The translations under genes and the position numbers were made by a program. This document shows, in pieces, positions 35,835 through 44,046 of a stretch of 44,071 nucleotides of DNA; position 1 is the first letter of the stretch; every line of letters begins with the position of its first letter. Source of the DNA: a virus; IMG/VR virus record IMGVR_UViG_3300028812_000007, positions 1 through 44,071 of that record; one strand, written 5' to 3'. The notes beneath the pieces are model-generated. The model did no database searches. It was given only the letters and a program-made list of their open reading frames with translations, and was not told the DNA's origin.

Positions 35835-36410
35835 CTATGCTCCGCTCTCAGTGTCACCGCTCACAGGCACCAGCCACTTGCGGATGATGGGGTTAGCGTT
35901 GCCGGGGTTCGGGTAAGGCGCACCCGTCAGGATGACGCCCTCGAAATCGTCAGGCACGTTCGGCGGGTAGTCAGTGCGGTAGGTGAACACGTACTCAATC
36001 TGCACCTCCGCGAATGAGGCGTCGCCAATACGCGGATACACCACCTTGCGATCCATGCTGGCCACGCCTTCAATCATGGCCACAAAGGTTGGATCGGTTA
36101 GCAGAACGGCGCTCACGCGCTCAGGCACCGCGCGCACCTTCACCAGCATGTCATCTTCATCGTTGGCGAGCATCAGCGCAGACACGCCGATTGAGCACTG
36201 GTGGTAGAAGCTGGGTTCGCCAGCATTGGCGTCACCGTCAGCGGTGGCCAGATCGCGCATCAAGAACACGGACAGGCTGGGCAGGTGCTTTGGGTCCACG
36301 TCCAGCATTGGCGTGCGGCGAAAGGTGGTGAAGGCTGCTTGCAAGGTGGCGTCAGCGCTCACCCTGAGGAACGCCGCTTCATGCAAATCGTTGGCGTGAT
36401 CGTCACTCAT
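35835..36410 (-). CDS. Putative tail terminator / head-tail completion protein
   Basis: A 191-residue protein starting MSDDHANDLHEAAF. It has a helical start followed by a DVDPKHLPSLSVFLMRDL strand, then RTDYPPNVPDDFEGVILTG. A beta-alpha arrangement with an LPxxxVFLxxD strand is common in tail terminator proteins (lambda gpU, Mu gp37-like). Position after the FII-like gene and before DUF2635/sheath agrees. It would cap the tail and join it to the head. The start was set at 36410, overlapping the previous gene by eight bases. Family assignment is by pattern and order. Confidence 0.65.
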   Translation of the reverse strand: MSDDHANDLHEAAFLRVSADATLQAAFTTFRRTPMLDVDPKHLPSLSVFLMRDLATADGDANAGEPSFYHQCSIGVSALMLANDEDDMLVKVRAVPERVSAVLLTDPTFVAMIEGVASMDRKVVYPRIGDASFAEVQIEYVFTYRTDYPPNVPDDFEGVILTGAPYPNPGNANPIIRKWLVPVSGDTESGA

Positions 36411-36756
36411 CGACCCAGCCCACCAGCATGAGGGTGCGACCGCCTTGACCGTCATCGTCGGTATCAGAGACGCGATACCAAACGCCATCAACGCGAACGC
36501 GGTCGCCTTGCTCAGGTGCCACAGCGAACATGGCCGTGCCGTTCGCATTTTGCTCATCCAGCTTGATGCCGAGCGTTGTCCGCTGGGTACTCACCACGCC
36601 TTCAAGGGTCTGCACGTCAACCGGCGCGCTACTGAAAACACCGCGCGCATCGTACTCAGCCCCGGCAGGTACAGACGCGCGCGGCTCTATGCGAACCGCG
36701 CGCGAGAACATGGCGACTGCCGGGCCTAGTACCAGCTTGTTTAGGTCAAGGCCCAT
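36403..36756 (-). CDS. Head-tail joining protein, lambda FII-like
   Basis: A 117-residue protein, the same length as lambda gpFII. The C-terminal half (EQGDRVRVDGVWYRVSDTDDDGQGGRTLMLVGW) matches the FII fold with G-x-x-Y-x-V followed by an acidic turn and a final strand. It makes the ring that connects head to tail. It follows the capsid gene by 12 bases and has only a weak ribosome-binding site. Confidence 0.7.
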   Translation of the reverse strand: MGLDLNKLVLGPAVAMFSRAVRIEPRASVPAGAEYDARGVFSSAPVDVQTLEGVVSTQRTTLGIKLDEQNANGTAMFAVAPEQGDRVRVDGVWYRVSDTDDDGQGGRTLMLVGWVDE

Positions 36757-36768
36757 GGCACCGCAGGC

Positions 36769-37788
36769 TTACGCGCCCAGCTTGCCCTTCAGCAGCACGC
36801 GCGGGCGGGTGCAGATGTGCAGCGCGTTCATCTGCACGTCGAGGTGCACGCCCTTGCCGTTGCTCATTTCGTACTGCTTGGCGTACAGGCGCTTGCCCGG
36901 GGTGTTGACCGTCTCGATGTAGTCAGCCGGCGCGTGGTACGAGCGGAAAAGCCCGGGCACGCCGACCGGGATGAGGTGGCACTTGTCGTCATCGATGTAC
37001 TTGGTAGCGCCCACCGCGCCGCGGTAGTTTTCCCAGACGATGCCGCCGAACTCGAACGTGCCCCAGCTTTGACCGCTCTGCACGTAGCCGCCGCGCAGTT
37101 GGCTCGCCGCCTCCTGTGCGAGGTAGCTTTCGCGCACCTCGGCGTTCTTGATGAGCGCATCGAAGAAGCTATCCGAGCAGAGCGCGTGCACGCCGCTGAA
37201 GGGCAGGCCGCCCAACTCGTTGCCGGTGGTGCGGATGATGCCCGCCATGAACGCACGCAGGTTGCCGCTGTTCTTGTTCGCAAAGTCGAACGCCAGTTCG
37301 GCCACCTGCTCCACGCCGAACTCGTCGAACAGGTTCAGGTCGCTGCCGTCATCCGGGTACACCACGATGCCCTTGATGGCACCGATACGGGCGTATTCCT
37401 CGGTGGCAGCGAACGAGCGCTGGTGGTCGAGGAAGCGGCTGGCCAGCTTGCCTTGAAGCGTCTCAACGGCGCGCTCCTGACCGAAGGCGCGGATACCCTG
37501 CACTTCCTCGGCCATCACCGCATCGTTGATTTCTTGGTGCGGCACGTAGAACGGGCGCAGGTTGCGCTTGCCCTTGCCGACCGTGGTACCCGGCGCACCG
37601 CGCGGTGAGCGCGGCACCAAGATCAGTTGTTCCTCGGCACCCTTTTCGATGCCCACGGTGGTGGTGTCCACCGGGGTTTCCTCGAACAGGCCCATTGCGC
37701 CGATACGGCCGGGCACGAACTTCACATCGTTGATCGCGTCCGTCAGGTTGATGACCGAGAACGCGTCTTGCTTGAAGATATCCAACAT
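36769..37788 (-). CDS. Major capsid protein (lambda gpE family)
   Basis: A 339-residue HK97-fold capsid protein. It begins MLDIFKQDAFSVINLTDAINDVKFVPG, the family start. RLRPFYVPHQEINDAV-like NLRPFYVPHQEINDAV and IRAFGQERAVE, then FDFANKNSGNLRAFM, are gpE hallmarks. Several hundred copies form the icosahedral head. The start at 37788 (behind GGAG) is preferred over an in-frame ATG at 37803. Confidence 0.9.
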   Translation of the reverse strand: MLDIFKQDAFSVINLTDAINDVKFVPGRIGAMGLFEETPVDTTTVGIEKGAEEQLILVPRSPRGAPGTTVGKGKRNLRPFYVPHQEINDAVMAEEVQGIRAFGQERAVETLQGKLASRFLDHQRSFAATEEYARIGAIKGIVVYPDDGSDLNLFDEFGVEQVAELAFDFANKNSGNLRAFMAGIIRTTGNELGGLPFSGVHALCSDSFFDALIKNAEVRESYLAQEAASQLRGGYVQSGQSWGTFEFGGIVWENYRGAVGATKYIDDDKCHLIPVGVPGLFRSYHAPADYIETVNTPGKRLYAKQYEMSNGKGVHLDVQMNALHICTRPRVLLKGKLGA

Positions 37789-37858
37789 TGGATTTGGCTC
37801 CATCCTTCAGGTTAGGCGCGTCTCAGATGAGTACGGCCGGCGTCAGCAGCAGCAGGCT

Positions 37859-38239
37859 TCAGCGAACGATGATGCCGACCGCCGACAGTTCGGCGTGCTT
37901 CGCCGCCTTCTCGGGGTCGGTGGTAACGGTGCTGGCGTACTCAAGAACTTTGCCGTTCACCTCGGCGTCACGCGTGATGGCGGCCACGGCCTGATCGGCG
38001 TCGGTGGCGTCCACCTCGTAGATGGTGACGGCCACGGCCGTCTCCGCACCTTCTTCGCCGGTGTCAATGCCGTCATGCGACGGCCAGTATTTGCCATCGG
38101 CCGTGATCTTGCCGACCACCGTGCCGGCCTTGACCACGCCAGCGCCGGTCTTGATCGTGATGCTGTCACGGGAGCGGGAGCCACTGGCTTCCGACAGAAT
38201 GAACTCACCCGGGTGACGGCCTTCGGTCAGTGCAGCCAT
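37859..38239 (-). CDS. Head decoration protein (lambda gpD-like)
   Basis: A 126-residue protein. RHPGEFILSEASGSRSRD at the N-terminus is the HDPD signature, then IKTGAGVVKAGTVVGKIT and YEVDATDADQAVAAITRDAEVN form the beta-tulip fold. It clamps the three-fold capsid sites and stabilises the packed head. It lies between protease and capsid genes as in lambda (C-D-E). Confidence 0.9.
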   Translation of the reverse strand: MAALTEGRHPGEFILSEASGSRSRDSITIKTGAGVVKAGTVVGKITADGKYWPSHDGIDTGEEGAETAVAVTIYEVDATDADQAVAAITRDAEVNGKVLEYASTVTTDPEKAAKHAELSAVGIIVR

Positions 38240-38327
38240 TTTGGCGATCCTTTCTCCTGAGGGGCACGCCCTCTGAAAATCTGGCAGCTTTTACGCTCTT
38301 ACAGTGGCGAGGTAAATCCCCCCGCCC

Positions 38328-39356
38328 CTACTTCTCAGCCTTTTCGAGGCCGGCGCGAGCGTTGACGGCCTTGACCGCCTTGCCCCAGCCGGCCTTGGCT
38401 TGCGCCGTGGTGACCGTGCTGCCGCTGGTGCCGGTGTCCGCATGCTGCCCCACCACCGTTTCCGGCTCGCGGTCAGCCTTGGCTTTCGCCAGCGCGGTGC
38501 GCACCTCAGCGACAGGCTTGTAGGCGGCGATGAAGTCGGCCGCCTTGCCGGGGTATCCGGCCAGCGCACACAGGTCGCGCACCTCGGCGGCGTAGGCCGT
38601 AAACTCGGCCTGAAGCTTGGGGCGGGCGGCGTCGAGGCTCACCACGTTGCCGCCAGTCTCGGCCGGCGGCGAGGCGGCGGCAGCCGCCGCGGCCGGCGGC
38701 GCGGGCGGGGTGACGGGCGGCGGCGCATCCTTGTCCAGCGCCGCCTTGAACGTGGCGCGCGCCTTTTCGGGCAAGCACGCCAGCGCCGGGGCAGCGAACT
38801 TGGCGGCCATCTTCACATCGGCCGTCACCTCATCGACATAGCCAAGCTCTTTGGCTTCGGTGGCCGTCATAAGACGGTCCTCGGCCATCAACTTGCCCAC
38901 CGCCTCGGCCGACTGGCCCGAGCGCGACGAATAGGTGGCCGTGAAGCTGTCCGTCATACGCCCCAGATCGGCGGCCACGCGCTCCATGTCAGCCTTGGTG
39001 CCGAACGCAATGCCGTGCGGCTCGTGAATGAGCATGAACGTGTTCGCCGGGGCGATGATCTTGTCAGCGGCCATGACGACATAGGACGCCGCAGATGCAG
39101 CGATGCCGTCGATGTGCGCCTCCACATCGGCCTTGTGGTTCTTCAGCATGTTGTGGATGGCCACGCCGTCCATCACATCGCCGCCGGGCGAGTTGACGCG
39201 CAGCTTGATCTTGCTCACGTCCCCCAGCGCCTTGAGGTCGGCGTTGAACTTCTCAGCCGACACGGCGTCATCGTCCCAATAGCTCTTGCCGATAACGTCA
39301 TAGATGATGATTTCGCCAACGCCGCCTTCGGCCTTCATGCTGTACCAGTTGCGCAT
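38328..39356 (-). CDS. ClpP-type prohead protease with scaffold-like C-terminus
   Basis: A 342-residue S14-type serine protease. VNSPGGDVMDG is the ClpP oxyanion region. GIAASAAS (Ser 88), MLIHEPHG (His 111) and EDRLMTATEAKELGY (Asp 160) form the catalytic triad. Residues about 215-250 are an Ala/Pro low-complexity linker, and the C-terminal helical part (about 260-330) is likely the scaffold, as in lambda gpC/Nu3. The protease matures the prohead by cutting scaffold and portal. GGAG is 7 bases upstream. Confidence 0.88.
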   Translation of the reverse strand: MRNWYSMKAEGGVGEIIIYDVIGKSYWDDDAVSAEKFNADLKALGDVSKIKLRVNSPGGDVMDGVAIHNMLKNHKADVEAHIDGIAASAASYVVMAADKIIAPANTFMLIHEPHGIAFGTKADMERVAADLGRMTDSFTATYSSRSGQSAEAVGKLMAEDRLMTATEAKELGYVDEVTADVKMAAKFAAPALACLPEKARATFKAALDKDAPPPVTPPAPPAAAAAAASPPAETGGNVVSLDAARPKLQAEFTAYAAEVRDLCALAGYPGKAADFIAAYKPVAEVRTALAKAKADREPETVVGQHADTGTSGSTVTTAQAKAGWGKAVKAVNARAGLEKAEK

Positions 39357-39382
39357 CGGGGTTCTCCTTCTTCGGTGTTGGG

Positions 39383-40972
39383 CTAGGCCGCGGTGGCGGC
39401 CGGGTCATCTTCTTCGTCGTCGCGCTCAGGCGTCTGCACCACGTCGCTGCCTTCAAGCAACGGATCGGGCAGCACTGACCCGGGCGCGCGGGCTTGCGTG
39501 AGCCCCGCCTTGCTGACCTTGCGCGCATCGCTGTCAAGGACCAGCCCGTAGTCATCCAGCAGCGCCGCGTCATCGGCAATGCGTTCAAGTGCCTCAACCG
39601 CATCGTAGCCGTTGGCTTCCAACACATCACTGAGCGGCTTGAAGCCAGCGCGCACGGCGATCAATTCAGCGTTGGTGTCTTTGTACGGGTCAGCCCACTG
39701 AGAGGCTGGCGCGATCCAGCGCGTGCGCACGTAATCCAGTGGCGCGGTGCGGTACTGTGTTGCGGTCACCGGCAGCGCGCCGGACAGCACGCCGGCCTTG
39801 AACCATTGCGCTCGCACGGGGCGGCACATTTGGTAGACCATCACGCCGTGCTGCACTTGCTCAAGGCGGCGGTGAAATTCAACGATGCCACCGCGCGATG
39901 ACGAATAGTTGGCCTTCTTCAGGTCACCCGTCATGGCCGCATAGGGTATGCTCAGCGCTGAAGCGATCGATAGAAGGTTACGGTACTGAAACGCCTCGTA
40001 TGATCCGCCCACGTCCGCCGGCGAAGCAAACTCAATTTCCTCACCGGGTAGAAGCTGCTGAAGCGTGCCGGGCTCTAGCGTCACCTGCGGCACGTCTTGC
40101 AAGTCATCCGCCTCAGGGGCCTCATCCTCGAACACCGCCTCGGGTGCCTTGATAAAGCCGGCGAACAGCGCAGCTACCTTCTTGCGCTCCAACTCAGCGT
40201 CATCGTAGCTGTCCAGCAGCCACAGCTTGAGCATGGCCGGCGCAACCCACGGCAAGCCACGCACCTGACCGGGGCGAAGCGGGCGGAAGATATGCAACAC
40301 CTGATCGGCCGGCACGCGAACCGGCGAGTTGGTATCGCTGCCATCGAACACAAGGCCATCACCCGGGTGGCGGCGGTAAAACCAATAGGCCACGCGCGCG
40401 CCGATGGCGTTGAACTCCACGCCGTTGACAATGCGATTGCCGTTGTCCGCGACCTTGTTCAGTTCGATAGGGCACATATCCCCTTCAAGTAGCTGAAGCT
40501 GTAGCGGCACGCTCAGCCCGTCCTCGGGGCGGCGCGCGCGCAAGCGGATGAAGCACTCACCCGCCTCAAACATGGCGCGGCCGGCCAGCGATTGCAGGCC
40601 GTAAAAATCTGAGAGGCCGTCAGCGTCGGCCTCATCTGTCCAGTCAGACCATGCCTGCGACACGGCCTTGCGTAGCGCCTTGTCGCTGATAGTGGGCGAC
40701 GGCTTGATCCCGGTGCCAACCAAGTTGGCCACAAAGCTTTCGCAGGCTGACGCGGCGTAGGGATTGTTTCGCACCAACTCACGCGCGCGGTCGCGCAGCT
40801 TGCGGCCGTCCATGGCCACCAGCCTATTCGGCCCCTCGCTACCGGGTCGCCAGTGACCTAGGCGGCGGCGCACCGATGCCGCCTCATAAGACATGCGCGC
40901 ACCGTGGGCGACCTTCTTCGCCTCGGCCGGCACCTTCACAGCCTTTGCCTTGCGGGTGGTCTTGCTAGCCAT
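39383..40972 (-). CDS. Portal protein (lambda gpB family)
   Basis: A 529-residue portal. SVRRRLGHWRPGSEGPN near residue 33 begins the family core. Further matches are RDRARELVRNNPYAASACESFVANLVGTGI, EAGECFIRLRAR, DGNRIVNGVEFN-like DNGNRIVNGVEFNAIGARV and VLHIFRPLRPGQVRGLPW. These are the pattern of TIGR01539-type lambda portals that form the dodecameric entry ring and dock the terminase. Basic N-terminus. It follows the W-like gene and precedes the protease. Confidence 0.92.
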   Translation of the reverse strand: MASKTTRKAKAVKVPAEAKKVAHGARMSYEAASVRRRLGHWRPGSEGPNRLVAMDGRKLRDRARELVRNNPYAASACESFVANLVGTGIKPSPTISDKALRKAVSQAWSDWTDEADADGLSDFYGLQSLAGRAMFEAGECFIRLRARRPEDGLSVPLQLQLLEGDMCPIELNKVADNGNRIVNGVEFNAIGARVAYWFYRRHPGDGLVFDGSDTNSPVRVPADQVLHIFRPLRPGQVRGLPWVAPAMLKLWLLDSYDDAELERKKVAALFAGFIKAPEAVFEDEAPEADDLQDVPQVTLEPGTLQQLLPGEEIEFASPADVGGSYEAFQYRNLLSIASALSIPYAAMTGDLKKANYSSSRGGIVEFHRRLEQVQHGVMVYQMCRPVRAQWFKAGVLSGALPVTATQYRTAPLDYVRTRWIAPASQWADPYKDTNAELIAVRAGFKPLSDVLEANGYDAVEALERIADDAALLDDYGLVLDSDARKVSKAGLTQARAPGSVLPDPLLEGSDVVQTPERDDEEDDPAATAA

Positions 40973-40974
40973 GG

Positions 40975-41199
40975 TCAGATGCCTGAGCCTGAGTAGTAGC
41001 CGCGGCTGGCGGCAACCCTCAGCGTCTTGCGCTTAGGCTTGCCATCGAGTTGAGCCTGAAGGTCAGCGCGCGCTTGGCGCATTTCGTCAAGCGAACGGTA
41101 CTCGGCAGACTTGCCATCGTAGGACGCACGCAGCACGCCGCTGGCCATGGCTTCATCGAGTGCTGCGATCCACGCCTGAAGCTGCTGTGTAGTGGCCAC
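40975..41199 (-). CDS. gpW-like head-tail joining protein
   Basis: A 74-residue protein. ATTQQLQAWIAALDEAMAS, then VLRASYDGKSAEYRSLDEMRQARADLQ gives the gpW fold of two helices and a hairpin, and its length is close to lambda gpW (68). GTG start, with GAGG 7 bases upstream. It lies between terminase and portal, the same place as lambda W, and joins the head to the tail connector. Confidence 0.82.
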   Translation of the reverse strand: MATTQQLQAWIAALDEAMASGVLRASYDGKSAEYRSLDEMRQARADLQAQLDGKPKRKTLRVAASRGYYSGSGI

Positions 41200-41208
41200 C
41201 GCCTGCCC

Positions 41209-43182
41209 TCACCGCCCCATGAACAGCGACCGAAACAGACGGCGGCGCTGCCCCTTGCGAGGCGCACTCATAACATCGGGGCGGGGCAGTTGGCTATCCC
41301 CCTTTTTCGGGCGGGCTGGGGACGGCCCGGCGGGCGGCGGCGGCGCTTGCCGGCTGGTGGCCGGCACCTCAGGGGCCAGCGGCGGCGGGCCGACCAACCT
41401 AATGGGGATAGAAGCCCGCGCGGCCAGCGCATAGACGTAGGTATCAAGCGCTTCGTTTCGCTTTTTCTCGGGCAGCACCCAGACGCGGTAGGGCTTGCCC
41501 TCTTTCTTGCGCGTCACAACCTGTTCGGCGGTCAACTGATCGAAGTAGTCTGCATCGAAGCCCTGACCGGCCGGGAAGTGAATGTAACCGGGGCCGGGTC
41601 TGGTAATGCGAAGGCGGCCGTAGATCGTATCCTTGCCGGTATCAACGCCCACCAAGAACACTTCGTTGCGCTTGTCCTTTGTTTTGCTGACGCGCTTCGG
41701 CCACACCGGGTAGGGGCCGGCGCGACCTTTGATCGGGAAGATACGCCGCGCGCGGCGCTTGTTGGTGAAGTCGAACACCGCGTTCGCATGGTGACCGCCA
41801 GTGTCAACGCACGCCGCGCGCACGCGTAGCTCCCGGCCGTCATCCGTGGTCAAGCGCTCAAGCAGCAGCGCATCTAGGTCATCCCACACTTGCTTCTGTG
41901 CCGGGTCACCATGGATGACCTCGTACCGCAGCGCCCAGCTTTCTTCGTTGACGCCCCAGCCCCACCATTGCGCCTCTAGGCGGTCACCCTGCACGTCAAC
42001 GCCTACAGTCACCAGCCGCACGCCGGCCGGCACCGTGGCAGGCGAGTAGTTTTCGCCGCGCGTCAGCAGGGCGCTGCCCTCAACCTTCTCAGCAGGTTCC
42101 TCCCACACCTCGCCCAGCACGGTATTCGTCCACACCTGCAACAGCGCAGGATCGTGCCGCGCCGCCAAGAACTCGCGCACAATGTCTTGCATGGTCAGCC
42201 ACGGTGACAGCAGACCGGGGATATGAAAGCCGGCAACGCCGGCCGGGCTCACCGCTGTTGCTCGCCATTCGCCGCGCTGAGCGGCGTCAAACCTATCAAT
42301 GTCATCCCAGATGGCACCGCAGTGCTCGCACACATAGTGCGCCGTGTCGGGCATGTGCTCACCCTTCTCATCTTTGTCCCACCGCACCTGCGACCACTGA
42401 AGGTGCTGGGCTTCACCGCACGCGTGGCACGGCACAAAGTAGCGGCGCTGATCTGACGCCTCCCACTCGCGGTTTATGACGCTGGTGGCCTTCAGCACTG
42501 GCGTGGACCCCACCAGCGTCTTCCTATTCCAGAACGTGGTCTGGCGCTTGGCTGCCAGCGATAGCGGGTCACCTTCGGTGCCGGCTGACACGGGGTAGCG
42601 GTCAACTTCGTCAGCTAGCACCACGCGTATAGGCCGCGAGGCAAGCTGTGACGGCGCGTTGGCACCGATGATTGCCAGCCGCCCGCCGGGAAACACCTTG
42701 CCTAGTATCGTGTTGCCAGTAGTACGCGAGCGGGCTTCCTGCACGCGACCACGCAAGGCCGGCGTGTCGCGCAGCATTGGCGCTAGCCGATCCTTTGACC
42801 ACACCTCAGCAAGGTCAATGGTGGGCTGGATGACAAGCAGCGAGCACGGGTCTTGATCGATGAAGTAGCCGCACGCGTTATTCAGTATCTCAGTCCACCC
42901 AACCTGAGAGCCCTTGATGCACACCACCTTCCCTATGGCTGGGTCACAGATAGCGTCCATCACGCCGCGCTGGTATTCCGCACGCGCGGTGCGCCACTTG
43001 CCGGGCTCGGCAGAACTTTCAGGTGACAGGTAGCGCTTCGCGTCGGCCCACTCAGATATCGTCAGCCTCGGCGGCGGCGCGAACGCGTGCATCGTCGAGG
43101 TGGCCAGCGCTGCCACTGGCGGCCGGCAGTGCAGTGACATTGAACCTTGAGAGTTCTGAGAGCGCTTCGGTGATTTCGTCAC
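41209..43182 (-). CDS. Terminase large subunit (lambda gpA family)
   Basis: A 657-residue packaging ATPase-nuclease. RLTISEWADAKRYLSPESSAEPG opens the conserved core. The nucleotide site is KGSQVGWTE (about 90-98), the Walker B-type acid is VVLADEVDRYP (187-197), CHACGE and CEHCGA form a zinc site, and VGVDVQGDRLE (about 420) starts the nuclease domain. Together these are gpA hallmarks, so DNA is cut at cos sites rather than by headful (family knowledge). Start choice is uncertain: GTG 43182 has a GAGGAA site, ATG 43140 has AAGG, and ATG 43092 begins nearest to the core. The gene overlaps the small subunit. Confidence 0.92.
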   Translation of the reverse strand: MTKSPKRSQNSQGSMSLHCRPPVAALATSTMHAFAPPPRLTISEWADAKRYLSPESSAEPGKWRTARAEYQRGVMDAICDPAIGKVVCIKGSQVGWTEILNNACGYFIDQDPCSLLVIQPTIDLAEVWSKDRLAPMLRDTPALRGRVQEARSRTTGNTILGKVFPGGRLAIIGANAPSQLASRPIRVVLADEVDRYPVSAGTEGDPLSLAAKRQTTFWNRKTLVGSTPVLKATSVINREWEASDQRRYFVPCHACGEAQHLQWSQVRWDKDEKGEHMPDTAHYVCEHCGAIWDDIDRFDAAQRGEWRATAVSPAGVAGFHIPGLLSPWLTMQDIVREFLAARHDPALLQVWTNTVLGEVWEEPAEKVEGSALLTRGENYSPATVPAGVRLVTVGVDVQGDRLEAQWWGWGVNEESWALRYEVIHGDPAQKQVWDDLDALLLERLTTDDGRELRVRAACVDTGGHHANAVFDFTNKRRARRIFPIKGRAGPYPVWPKRVSKTKDKRNEVFLVGVDTGKDTIYGRLRITRPGPGYIHFPAGQGFDADYFDQLTAEQVVTRKKEGKPYRVWVLPEKKRNEALDTYVYALAARASIPIRLVGPPPLAPEVPATSRQAPPPPAGPSPARPKKGDSQLPRPDVMSAPRKGQRRRLFRSLFMGR

Positions 43183-43603
43183 GTAAGGCTTCCTCGACGG
43201 CTAGCGCGGTCTTGACGGTCAGCAGCCGTGCACCAAGCTTGCTCGGTATCACCAATAACCTAGTCTTGACGTTCTGGACAATAGCCGTCCACGCCATACG
43301 CACTTCCTCAACGTGCAAGTAGGTGCCGCGCATCCGCGCTAGCTCAATCTCCGCCATGTCAGCAGCCGCCTTCGTCTTTCTAGCGCGCTCCTGCGTGAAC
43401 GCCTCGCTGCCTAGCTCAACACCGACAGCACGAGCGCGAAGAAACTTCACGTAACCCTGCACGCTGCCGATCAACTCATACTTGCCGCGCTCAGGTGCAG
43501 GGATAACGCCATCCTTGGCTAGCTGCTGCACCCGCCGGGGCGTCACGTCCAGCAGCTTTGACAGGTTGGCCAGTGAAAGGGTGACAACGCCGCTGTCCGC
43601 CAT
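43052..43603 (-). CDS. Terminase small subunit (Nu1-like)
   Basis: A 183-residue DNA-recognition subunit. VTLSLANLSKLLDVTPRRVQQLAKDGVIPAPERGKYELIGSVQGYVKFLRAR (residues 5-60) is the winged-helix/MerR-like N-terminal domain of Nu1/gpNu1. The helical centre (QERARKTKAAADMAEIELARMRGTYL) is the dimerisation part, and the C-terminus is the large-subunit contact. Start at 43603 is chosen over ATG 43609 because AGGAG is at the proper 7-base distance. It lies just inside the probable cos region. Confidence 0.88.
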   Translation of the reverse strand: MADSGVVTLSLANLSKLLDVTPRRVQQLAKDGVIPAPERGKYELIGSVQGYVKFLRARAVGVELGSEAFTQERARKTKAAADMAEIELARMRGTYLHVEEVRMAWTAIVQNVKTRLLVIPSKLGARLLTVKTALAVEEALRDEITEALSELSRFNVTALPAASGSAGHLDDARVRAAAEADDI

Positions 43604-43726
43604 GGTCATTCTCCTAGAGGCCGTTTTGCTGGGGTTTTGAGGGTCCGGGCGTTGGCAAATACGCCACGGCACCCCTTGCAACCCCTGCGGGGAATTGGGA
43701 TATTGTTGGGGTCGGTGCCAACGGCG

Positions 43727-43878
43727 GCAGTAGCCAGCCCGCGGCACCCAATAAAACCAACGATACGGCCACAAGGTAAGGGCCGGGCTCTTTGAAAAGC
43801 GAACCTCAAGACCAAGGCGCAGGCTCCTACTCGTTGTAGCCGCCGCCCGGTCACGCAGTGGGCAGCAGTAGCTAGCCC
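43727..43878. repeat. Direct repeat pair, candidate terminase R-sites
   Basis: GCAGTAGCCAGCCC (43727-43740) recurs as GCAGTAGCTAGCCC (43865-43878), 13 of 14 bases the same and 138 bases apart. Both are followed by GC-rich sequence. A partial third copy lies between. In lambda three 16-base R-sites bind gpNu1 inside cosB. Confidence 0.45.
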
Positions 43879-43966
43879 AGCCGGCACACACTCGCCGGTG
43901 ATTGCGCGACTGAGGCGAACCGCCGACAGTGCAGGTTCAGACCAACCAAGCATGTATCTCAAACAA

Positions 43967-44013
43967 GCAAACACGTCCACGGGGCGGCGCACGCTGCCCC
44001 GTGTGGTGTTTGC
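43967..44013. terminator. Long interrupted stem-loop near right end
   Basis: GCAAACAC (43967-43974) pairs with GTGTTTGC (44006-44013), and inside it CACGGGGC (43978-43985) pairs with GCCCCGTG (43996-44003), extended by GGC/GCT pairs. It could terminate incoming plus-strand transcription or form a leader structure before the right-edge gene. The trailing TTTGCTTTCC is a weak U-run. Confidence 0.35.
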
Positions 44014-44046
44014 TTTCCACCTCAACCAACCAAACGGAGAATGACG

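Larger units (their letters stand above)
43621..44040. other. Probable cos region without genes
   Basis: No convincing gene is seen between the small terminase gene and the right-end ATG. A gpA/Nu1 terminase implies a cos site nearby, and this is the lambda-equivalent position. The interval holds near-identical direct repeats (GCAGTAGCCAGCCC at 43727-43740 and GCAGTAGCTAGCCC at 43865-43878), a weaker third copy (GTAGCCGCCGCCC near 43836), an 8-bp inverted repeat CGTTGGCA/TGCCAACG (43650-43657, 43717-43724) and the stem-loop at 43967-44013. These could be terminase R-sites and a nicking site. The exact nick cannot be read from sequence. Confidence 0.45.

Noticed and set aside
36817-37608. Long plus-strand frame opposite the capsid gene
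   Set aside because: Mirror of a strongly coding GC-rich gene. Such long antisense frames are expected by codon bias.
43606-44025. Minus-strand 139-aa frame upstream of the small terminase
   Set aside because: No ribosome-binding site, Cys/Arg-rich shadow-like composition, and it overlaps the cos-region repeats and stem-loops.
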